Virus record (IMG/VR): IMGVR_UViG_3300045944_000450
Location: 1 to 52,465 of that record
From: a virus
Length of the DNA: 52,465 nt
Reading direction: 5' to 3' (one strand)
Position numbers and translations under genes: made by a program. The first letter of the stretch is position 1. Every line of letters begins with the position of its first letter. The notes beneath the pieces are model-generated. The model was not told the DNA's origin and did no database searches. It saw only the letters and a program-made list of their open reading frames with translations. Of this stretch, positions 47,068 to 52,465 are shown piece after piece.

Positions 47068-47459
47068 GGGGGCTCCTTCTGTGCTAAGCGTGCCGCAATC
47101 GTGGGGAGGTCGCGGGGGCGCCAACAATACACTTCAATGCCTGGAATCGAATGTCGTAACATGTCTAGCCACACTGCTTGCTCGTGGGAGAGTTTTCCTT
47201 TCTCACTTTTTAACTCGGCAAAGATCAATCTGCCTGGCTTCACCAGCGTCAAATCGGGATAGCCCTCTTCAGACCTTCTCGCGTCAAACACATGATACGT
47301 GAGCCACGAGTGCGCCTTGGCTAACCCGCGAATCTGCGCCAGCAACGCTTTTTCCGGCATCGCCGCTCCACCAGGGCAACCAGGCGCTGTCAGCGTGGGG
47401 TCCAGCGGCAGGCCATGCGCGCGTAGGTAGTCGAGATATTGCTGCTCGCTCCAGTTCAC
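47061..47459 (-). CDS. VRR-NUC domain nuclease
   Basis: GTG 47459 (AGGAGAG) gives 132 residues. GYPDL (66-70), then IFAELKSEKGKLS (79-91) provide the metal-binding D69, E82-x-K84 of a VRR-NUC endonuclease, followed by a Q-x2-WL-x2-L helix and VYCWRPRD. Phage members of this family act as Holliday-junction or flap resolvases in recombination and genome processing. It lacks the extra domains of eukaryotic relatives. It could replace a missing RecE or RuvC-type function here, though RecT is in the other operon. Confidence 0.85.
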   Translation of the reverse strand: MNWSEQQYLDYLRAHGLPLDPTLTAPGCPGGAAMPEKALLAQIRGLAKAHSWLTYHVFDARRSEEGYPDLTLVKPGRLIFAELKSEKGKLSHEQAVWLDMLRHSIPGIEVYCWRPRDLPTIAARLAQKEPPC

Positions 47460-47671
47460 GGGGTGCTCTCCTCTGCCACCGTATACGCGCCATCGGGGCA
47501 CTGGCACAGCCGGCCCCGGCGGACCAGGTGCCGACAGGCCCGGGCGGTGGCGCTGGCCTTGGCGTGCAGATGCCGCGCGATCACGGCGGCGGGGCGGGGA
47601 CCAGCGGCGCGGCGCAGGTAGTGGGTAATGCGCAGCGTCAGGGGGATATGGGCACGGGTGCTCGTCGGCAT
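47456..47671 (-). CDS. winged-helix DNA-binding small protein
   Basis: ATG 47671 with AAGGAG; 71 residues ending a few bases into the nuclease gene. IPLTLRITHYLRRAAGPRPAAVIARHLHAKASATARACRHLVRRGRLCQCPDGAYTV reads as a classical winged helix (helix, turn, recognition helix, wing), rich in Arg. It is the kind of DNA-binding protein found in early phage operons as a regulator or anti-restriction adaptor. It could regulate the operon itself. No family was recognised. Confidence 0.65.
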   Translation of the reverse strand: MPTSTRAHIPLTLRITHYLRRAAGPRPAAVIARHLHAKASATARACRHLVRRGRLCQCPDGAYTVAEESTP

Positions 47672-47684
47672 GCGGGAACTCCTT

Positions 47685-48413
47685 CTACGATGGGCGTAGC
47701 ACGGTGAGGCTCGTTTGGGCAAACCGCCGTTTGAGCCAGCCGGGCAACACCTCACTGTAGACGCTGACATGAAAGCTGTATTCCGTGTCCCACCGTTTTC
47801 CGCCGACGGCAACACGACGAAACGGGATGCCCTGATCGAGACAGTAGAGCCGCAGATGATCGCTACAGGCTTTGTAGGCAGATTCGGGGAGTTGAGCCTG
47901 GAGCTTATTGACGTAGACATACTCGGCAATGGTGAGGAACGGCTGCGTTTCGAGGGCGCGACGGGAGTTCTCATTCGCAACGATGGCCTGCTGTTCGGCG
48001 GCCAGGGCGCGTTGCTCGACAGCATCCAGGCGCACAATGGTGTCAATCATCATCTGGTTCGCAGGGTTTTTGACTTGGGGCGTGGAGGCATACTGCCCAG
48101 TTTTGCGAATCTGGGGTACGACCTCATGCGTGATCCATCGGCGAAACACTTTGGCCTGGGGTTTGCGACTCCCAAGGGCCAGGGTATACAGCCCTGGCTC
48201 ATTGACGACCAGCATATCTTGTGGGCGTCCGGCGCTATCACTTAAAGTGATAACGGCTTTTTCGTCTGGATCGAGGCGCTCGCAGGCTTTGGACACATTC
48301 TTGATGTCGCATTGCTGGCAGACATCGCTCGCTTTCCACCACGGGTTTCCTTCAGCATCCTGGATAGCGACAATTTCTGCTCCCTGAAAGTCAAACGGTA
48401 TGAGGTTTGGCAT
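47685..48413 (-). CDS. BRO-N domain antirepressor
   Basis: ATG 48413 with GGAG gives 242 residues; the upstream frame is a shadow of the next gene. Residues about 8-110 match the BRO-N fold of phage antirepressors: GNPWWKASDVCQQCDIKNVSKACERLDPDEKAVITL, LVVNEPGLYTLALGSRKPQAKVFRRWITHEVVPQIRKTGQY. The second half has a coiled coil and a C-terminal domain (FLTIAEYVYVNKLQAQL...GKRWDTEYSFHVSVYSEVLPGWLKRRF) for binding the repressor or DNA. Antirepressors of this type end lysogeny by inactivating CI-like repressors. Confidence 0.85.
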   Translation of the reverse strand: MPNLIPFDFQGAEIVAIQDAEGNPWWKASDVCQQCDIKNVSKACERLDPDEKAVITLSDSAGRPQDMLVVNEPGLYTLALGSRKPQAKVFRRWITHEVVPQIRKTGQYASTPQVKNPANQMMIDTIVRLDAVEQRALAAEQQAIVANENSRRALETQPFLTIAEYVYVNKLQAQLPESAYKACSDHLRLYCLDQGIPFRRVAVGGKRWDTEYSFHVSVYSEVLPGWLKRRFAQTSLTVLRPS

Positions 48414-48430
48414 GGGTAGACTCCTCTGTT

Positions 48431-49747
48431 CTAGGGGCAGATGCCCTGGAGGACACACTTCGCGGCGTCGGCCGCGATACTGGGGAACGCTGTGTACCAC
48501 GGGTCTTGGCTGATCGGGTGCGTGTGCCAGTAGCCGAGGGCGGTGGCGCCGCCCTGCGCCGGGTGGATGGCGCCAAACACCTCCTGGCGCATGCGGCTGG
48601 CACTCTTGCCACTGCTCTCCTGGAGCGTCCCCACGACCACGGGCTTCCGTTGTCCCGGCGCCAGCTCTAGGAGCCACAGCCACGCCTGGAGCCCGCTCTG
48701 CACGTAGGATCCCGTGATATCGGCCAGCGCGGCATAGGCAGGCGCCCGGCCCGGATTGCCCTGGAGGATATAGACAGGCCGTTGCCGGACCCCGGCCTTC
48801 GTGTCGAGGGCTTTTACGGTGTCGATGACCTGCTTTGCCAGCGCGATGTCTAAGGGCGCCTCATTGTCGAAGTAGTAGCCCACCAGGTTCCCCGCGTAGG
48901 GTGAGGCGAGAATGGCGCCCAGATCGCGCTGCAACCAGTCGAGACGGCCATACGCCCAGGCGCCACGTTGGATGTACTGCGCGAGCTGGAAGAAGGCGTA
49001 GGGCAGGCCCGCCTTGACGCCTTTCTCGACTTGCGCCAGCGACGAGGCCCAGGCGTTGCAATTCCAGCCGTTTGCTGCGTAATACCGCCAGTCCGGCTCA
49101 CTGCCGAGCGCGTACATGCACTTCAAAAACTCAGGCTTGTAGGTGCCAGTGGCCTGCCGGATCGTCACCTGGCCCGTGGCACTGACGCGGGTGATCCCGC
49201 CCGTAAACGGCTGTTTCGTGGTGGGCGCGTGCTCTAGGGTGATCCCCTCCCGGCAATACACATCGTCGAGATACACGGGCGTGGCGCCATCCAGGGCCGT
49301 CGGGCGACTCACGAGCAGCGTCAGCCACGCTTCATCGGTCCGCGCCTGGTGGATCACGGCCATCTCCTGCCACTGCCCCGGGGTGGCGTAGGCCCAGTCG
49401 CTCGCGCCCGGGCTGTTGCGCAGCCAGTTCCCCGCGCTCCCGTAGAGCGACACCGAGAGGCGCAAATAATCCGTGGGGCTGTGGAAGCCGAGCAGGTATC
49501 CTCCGCAGGTATAGACCTTGCCGGGGGTGATCCGGATGAGGGGGCCGGTCGCGCGATCTCCCACGGTGAACGCCAGACTCCCGCCACTGCCGCGCGAGGT
49601 GTTGGATGGGGCCGCACCGGTGAGGTGCCACTGGGTTGTGCCGGTGAGCGTGGGATTGGGATGCAGATTGGGGCCAGCCGCGCCCGTGAGAGCCGGGGCG
49701 CAGAGGAGCAGCGCGAGGGCGAGGCGGGCGGGGGCGCTAGTCGGCAT
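48431..49747 (-). CDS. secreted carbohydrate-active-looking protein
   Basis: The 438-residue protein has a signal peptide (MPTSAPARLALALLLCAPALTGAAG) and GAGGAGG before its ATG. Residues about 25-170 resemble a carbohydrate-binding jelly roll (NLHPNPTLTGTTQWHL, PLIRITPGKVYTCGGYL, YLDDVYCREG). The rest looks like a TIM-barrel-type hydrolase with LVGYYFDNEAP near 285-293, in which acidic D/E residues could be catalytic. Four or more cysteines may form disulfides. It is odd among cytoplasmic early genes and could be a secreted lysin-like or lysogenic-conversion factor. No family was identified. Confidence 0.65.
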   Translation of the reverse strand: MPTSAPARLALALLLCAPALTGAAGPNLHPNPTLTGTTQWHLTGAAPSNTSRGSGGSLAFTVGDRATGPLIRITPGKVYTCGGYLLGFHSPTDYLRLSVSLYGSAGNWLRNSPGASDWAYATPGQWQEMAVIHQARTDEAWLTLLVSRPTALDGATPVYLDDVYCREGITLEHAPTTKQPFTGGITRVSATGQVTIRQATGTYKPEFLKCMYALGSEPDWRYYAANGWNCNAWASSLAQVEKGVKAGLPYAFFQLAQYIQRGAWAYGRLDWLQRDLGAILASPYAGNLVGYYFDNEAPLDIALAKQVIDTVKALDTKAGVRQRPVYILQGNPGRAPAYAALADITGSYVQSGLQAWLWLLELAPGQRKPVVVGTLQESSGKSASRMRQEVFGAIHPAQGGATALGYWHTHPISQDPWYTAFPSIAADAAKCVLQGICP

Positions 49748-50147
49748 GGGGGGCCTCCTCCTCGTCGTCCGGAGCGAGATCGGTCAGATCATCAAGATCG
49801 GCAGTCTCGGCCAGGATCGCGTCATACTCGCGCAAGTCGCCTTCCAGTCGCTCTAGCCAGGTCCGTGGCGGGAGAAACCAGCACCGATACCACGCCCAGT
49901 GGAGTATGTCGGCCTCATCGGGGCGCATGCCACAGCGGGCGGTAAAAACCTCCAACACGGCATTCCAGAACGGGCCGGGGACCAGCAACAGGTCAGGCGG
50001 GTTCACCGCCTCCCACTGGGCGCGCGTCAGGGGATGGGGGAGGGCCATGGCCGTCAACCAGCGCTCCGCACACCCCTCAGCATAGTCACGGGCCTCCGCC
50101 TCCGTATACATGGGGAGCTGGGGCCAGCCGTTAGCGTCGTGGGGCAT
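49737..50147 (-). CDS. 136-residue acidic early protein
   Basis: ATG 50147 (GGAGGA site) is preferred to the longer reading from 50279, which is a shadow of the zinc gene. The sequence has YTEAEARDYAEGCAERWLTAMALPHPLTRAQWEAVNPPDLLLVPGPFWNAVLEVF and a long acidic C-terminus (DDLTDLAPDDEEEAPHAD). Hydrophobic and aromatic segments alternate. Its end overlaps the secreted gene's start. It could be a DNA mimic by its acidity, but no support for that exists. Confidence 0.6.
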   Translation of the reverse strand: MPHDANGWPQLPMYTEAEARDYAEGCAERWLTAMALPHPLTRAQWEAVNPPDLLLVPGPFWNAVLEVFTARCGMRPDEADILHWAWYRCWFLPPRTWLERLEGDLREYDAILAETADLDDLTDLAPDDEEEAPHAD

Positions 50148-50149
50148 CG

Positions 50150-50317
50150 CTAGTCCTCCGTGTCGTCGATGACAGGTTCCCCACCCGTCGCCGTACAGAC
50201 GCCACAGCACGGGACCTCCCGGATGGCGTGGGGGCCGGGACAGCGGCAGCCCAGGACGACACTGCCGCACTGGGCACACTGCACCAGGGGATGCAGGACG
50301 GGCGTGGCGTCAGGCAT
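50150..50317 (-). CDS. 55-residue cysteine-rich zinc-ribbon protein
   Basis: ATG 50317 with AAGGAG. The 55 residues include CAQC, CRC and CCGVC clusters, eight cysteines in all, enough for two zinc sites. It is shorter than 60 residues. It sits between the antirepressor-like gene and the acidic protein with 2-nt and 12-nt gaps, so it is part of the operon. Function unknown; nucleic-acid binding is likely. Confidence 0.6.
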   Translation of the reverse strand: MPDATPVLHPLVQCAQCGSVVLGCRCPGPHAIREVPCCGVCTATGGEPVIDDTED

Positions 50318-50329
50318 GCGGGGCTCCTT

Positions 50330-51190
50330 CTAGGATGAGCGTTGCAGGAGGCCCGCTGCGATCAGGGCGTCTTGGGTTGCAGTGTGCTTCCATTTCCAGT
50401 TGTACCCGGACTTGGCTCCATGCTCGGCGGTCCACGCATGCTGGGCCGCATAGGGGGCGCCAGCCGGGGTCGGCTCCCACCCGCCGCTGATGGCTTTGAC
50501 CTGCCAGCCGAGGGTTTCCAGGGCACGATTCAGGGCATAGCCGCTCGGAAAGCCGAGGGCCTTGGCCAGGTCGGTCGGTTCCAGCATCACGTCGTCAGGG
50601 GCAATGGTCTGCTGGGCCGGGGCGGCGAGGAGGAGCGGGCGCAGATTAATCCCCGTGGTGGCTTCGATCTGCTTGGCAGCTTCTTGCTGAACGATATGGA
50701 CGGGTGTGCCAAACAGCGCACCGATGCGGAGGTAGTCTTCTGCCATTTGTGCGGCGATTTGTGTGGGTAATCCTTTGACGGCCTTTGTTGTGGCCTGTCG
50801 GGCGCTTGCTGTATTGACAGCAACCGAGATTTGCTTACTCAGCTCATCTTCGAGGTGATGTGTTAGGGCGATTTGAGCGGTGGCATTGAGGAGGGTGAGC
50901 GGGTTCCATCCCGCAGCTTGAAAGAGGGGTTGGAAGGAATCCAGAATTGGGTTTCCTTCAGTTTTTATGCGGTTCCATGTCAACTCAACAATCGCGTCCT
51001 GTTCGAGATAGATGGGATAGGCAGGAATGGCACGAATAGTTCTGACAAAGTGGGAATGCTGACGATATTTCCCGCCGTGAGGACTGTTGGCGAGATATTG
51101 CTGGTGAAAATACTGACTGGTGAAATACTCCTGCCCGTGCCACGGCACGGACTGCATCAAGGGCGATAGGGGTACGGGGATTTTAGACAT
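50330..51190 (-). CDS. KilA-C-like antirepressor protein
   Basis: ATG 51190 is inside the HTH gene's end; 286 residues. The N-terminal half (MQSVPWHGQEYFTSQYFHQQYLANSPHGGKYRQHSHFVRTIRAIP) reads as a DNA-binding/KilA-N-like or Rha-like part, followed by a helical middle. Residues about 210-286 (EPTDLAKALGFPSGYALNRALETLGWQVKAISGGWEPTPAG...GYNWKWKHTATQDALIAAGLL) match the C-terminal domain of phage antirepressors, in which TxLAKxLG...LLxxGWQ...W is typical. It should interfere with one of the repressors in this window. It follows the Xre gene directly. Confidence 0.7.
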   Translation of the reverse strand: MSKIPVPLSPLMQSVPWHGQEYFTSQYFHQQYLANSPHGGKYRQHSHFVRTIRAIPAYPIYLEQDAIVELTWNRIKTEGNPILDSFQPLFQAAGWNPLTLLNATAQIALTHHLEDELSKQISVAVNTASARQATTKAVKGLPTQIAAQMAEDYLRIGALFGTPVHIVQQEAAKQIEATTGINLRPLLLAAPAQQTIAPDDVMLEPTDLAKALGFPSGYALNRALETLGWQVKAISGGWEPTPAGAPYAAQHAWTAEHGAKSGYNWKWKHTATQDALIAAGLLQRSS

Positions 51191-51452
51191 TGACAGGCTC
51201 CTCCTCGATGACAAGCGCTGCGACCTCTGACGGCTTGCGAGGCTTGGGAAAGAGTTGACTGACAGAGATCTCTAAGCCTGCGGCAATGCGTTGGATGCGT
51301 GCCGCAGGCGGGCTGACTTTGCCTTGCTCATAGAGGCCGAGTTGTTGGAACGGGATGCCTGTCCGTGCTTCCAGTTGCTTCAGGGTCAGGTTCCGTCGTT
51401 TGCGCCAGTACTTGATGCGCAAGGTGATGGTCGGTATTGCAGTGGACTTCAT
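51183..51452 (-). CDS. Xre-family regulator (Cro-like position)
   Basis: This 89-residue protein has a helix-turn-helix (RIKYWRKRRNLTLKQLEARTGIPFQQLGLYEQGKVSPPAARIQRIAAGLEISVSQLF) and is the first gene of the second leftward operon. It is divergent from the larger repressor at 51648, with three matching operators between. By analogy with Cro it may repress the repressor and its own operon. ATG 51452 has GGGAGG. Its stop overlaps the start of the antirepressor-like gene. Confidence 0.8.
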   Translation of the reverse strand: MKSTAIPTITLRIKYWRKRRNLTLKQLEARTGIPFQQLGLYEQGKVSPPAARIQRIAAGLEISVSQLFPKPRKPSEVAALVIEEEPVNV

Positions 51453-51464
51453 GGTTCCTCCCGT

Positions 51465-51602
51465 TATTCTGATAGAGTCAGAATAGCACAGCGAAATTCT
51501 GACAACAACAGAAAAAGCAGGGAATCGTCCATATCACTGCATTTTTTGGGGGAAAGGGCTTTGCTATCTCTGGGTGATGATGTATTCTTATAATGTCAGA
51601 AT
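51465..51602. promoter_or_regulatory. operator cluster and divergent promoters of the second switch
   Basis: Three 19-bp sites share ATTCT-N9-AGAAT: O1 at 51466-51484 (inside the larger dyad TATTCTGA-5-TCAGAATA), O2 at 51496-51514 (one mismatch), and O3 at 51584-51602. On the minus strand TTGTTG, 17 bp, TATTCT lies over O2/O1. On the plus strand a consensus TATAAT (51589-51594) lies within O3. Bound repressor would cover both promoters. Confidence 0.75.
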
Positions 51603-51647
51603 TTTCTTAAATAAATAGAATGTTGTGAGGGGAGAAGGAAGGAAGCC

Positions 51648-52004
51648 GTGAGGAGGAAGCCGCTGTACCCGCATGCCTTGGTCTATGGGGAGTTAATTCG
51701 GCAGATCAGGAAAGAGAAGGGCATCACGTTAAAAAAGCTGGCGGACCTTTCGAGGCTCAGTTACCAATATCTCAGTAATGTGGAGCGCGGGGAAGTCAAC
51801 ACGCCGATTGAAACCTTAGCGACCATCTTTGATGCGCTTGGCGTGAGTATGGCTGGCCTCGGCGGTGCCAGTGTTGATCCCTTGTCCACGTCCCCTGCGG
51901 CCTCTTCCGGCCTGGTCTCCGCCTGGTGGCGCATTCCCTGTGGTCCGTGGTCCCGCGTCTGTCCCCCTGGCTTCACGGCCCCCGCTCTCGCCTACGCGAG
52001 TTAA
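51648..52004 (+). CDS. Xre-family lysogeny repressor
   Basis: GTG 51648 (GGAAGGAAG upstream) gives 118 residues. The N-terminal 70 form a helix-turn-helix of CI type (YGELIRQIRKEKGITLKKLADLSRLSYQYLSNVERGEVNTPIETLATIFDALGVSMAGLGG). The remaining about 45 residues are Pro/Ser/Ala-rich with two cysteines and no peptidase motif, so it is unlikely to self-cleave. Divergent operators suggest it represses the second leftward operon. The integrase gene follows 80 bp later on the same strand, so the repressor and integrase could share a transcript. Confidence 0.85.
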   Translation: MRRKPLYPHALVYGELIRQIRKEKGITLKKLADLSRLSYQYLSNVERGEVNTPIETLATIFDALGVSMAGLGGASVDPLSTSPAASSGLVSAWWRIPCGPWSRVCPPGFTAPALAYAS

Positions 52005-52084
52005 CATCCCGCCCTGACGCACGCGCACCTCACGACTACGACCACCCATCATCTGCTGTGCCACTGTGCTTCAGGAGGGGAGCC

Positions 52085-52465
52085 ATGCACCTGCTTCGTG
52101 ATCTGCTCGACTCATACCAGGCAGAGGGCCTCGATCTCGCCGCGTCCACCCAAACCGCCCGCGCCTACTTTGCGCGCCAACTGCTCGCCACCTTTGGGAA
52201 TGTGCCGCTGGACACGTTCACTGCCGATAGCGTGCGCCAGTGGCGCGTCACGCTCGCGCAGCGCTACCAGCCGGGGACCGTGGGCAAATACCTGGGGCGG
52301 CTGCGGGCGGTGCTGCGCTATGCCCGGGCCTGTGGCTGGCTCGACGCCGATCCGTTCGCGGCGGTGCGCCTGCCAGGTCCGGGAACGCCGCGCGTGCGCT
52401 ACCTCAGCCCCGACGAACGGACGCGCCTCCTGGCGGCGTGTCGGCAGTCGCGCAACCCGCTCCTC
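52085..52465 (+). CDS. tyrosine-family site-specific integrase (3' truncated)
   Basis: ATG 52085 with AGGAGGGGAG starts a frame that runs off the right edge after 127 codons. The visible part is the SAM-like core-binding domain of tyrosine recombinases: an N-terminal LLDSYQAEGLDLAAS helix, then LDTFTADSVRQWRVTLAQRYQPGTVGKYLGRLRAVLRYARACGWLDADPF, followed by RVRYLSPDERTRLLAACR, the start of the catalytic domain. Catalytic R-H-R-Y residues are outside the window. It would insert the phage into the host chromosome. No attachment site could be proved within the window. Confidence 0.85.
   Translation, partial: MHLLRDLLDSYQAEGLDLAASTQTARAYFARQLLATFGNVPLDTFTADSVRQWRVTLAQRYQPGTVGKYLGRLRAVLRYARACGWLDADPFAAVRLPGPGTPRVRYLSPDERTRLLAACRQSRNPLL

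Noticed and set aside
52005-52084. Attachment site next to the integrase
   Set aside because: No tRNA gene, long direct repeat or known core was visible, and the other prophage end is not in the window.

Overview
The window holds most of the genome of a temperate, short-tailed (podovirus-type) bacteriophage or prophage. The virion genes match the T7 / Bordetella BPP-1-like plan: terminase, head-to-tail connector portal, scaffold, capsid, tubular tail proteins A and B, internal virion proteins, and a giant ejected protein. Lysogeny functions are also present: two Xre-type repressors with palindromic operators, antirepressor-like genes and a tyrosine integrase that runs off the right edge. The DNA is GC-rich except for a transposon and the spike genes. 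A host cannot be named from sequence alone. Several exported proteins and a murein transglycosylase suggest a bacterium with a cell wall, probably diderm.

Layout. Bases 1-35215 form one rightward late block. It runs from packaging (0.6-2.6 kb) and portal (3.5-5.3 kb) through a clear intrinsic terminator (6.16 kb), scaffold and capsid genes separated by RNA hairpins (6.2-8.9 kb), tail tube and nozzle (9.1-13.9 kb, with an Acb2-like anti-CBASS candidate and a GNAT protein in between), internal virion proteins (13.9-23.0 kb) and the T7-type fibre base (23.0-23.8 kb). It ends in an unusual adhesin locus (24.6-34.8 kb) in which nearly every product starts with a Sec-type signal peptide. An HNH homing nuclease gene and an IS200/IS605-like non-autonomous element have inserted into this locus.

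Bases 35219-44234 are a leftward operon with small membrane proteins, RecT, an HNH-fused protein and a replication initiator whose own coding sequence carries iterons. Its last gene (DUF7694 type) is split by a 3.9 kb transposon (35502-39391). The transposon has 19-bp inverted ends and a perfect 9-bp target duplication. Its cargo is a methyltransferase fused to an Mrr-like nuclease, a winged-helix-like protein with an adjacent palindrome, a tRNA-Cys-like gene with an 8-nt anticodon loop, and a strongly folded RNA region ahead of a SWIM/DDE transposase. Removing the transposon restores one in-frame 144-codon gene.

Bases 44645-51452 form a second leftward operon: zinc-ribbon proteins, a VRR-NUC nuclease, a nucleoside deoxyribosyltransferase-like protein, a BRO antirepressor, a secreted carbohydrate-active-looking protein and a KilA-like antirepressor. 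Each leftward operon starts at a promoter overlapped by palindromic operators, beside a divergent Xre repressor gene (44.3 kb and 51.5 kb). This reads as a two-step lysogeny circuit in which antirepressors from the first operon could release the replication operon. No ordinary endolysin gene was recognised. All functional statements are based on motifs read by eye; no database search was run.
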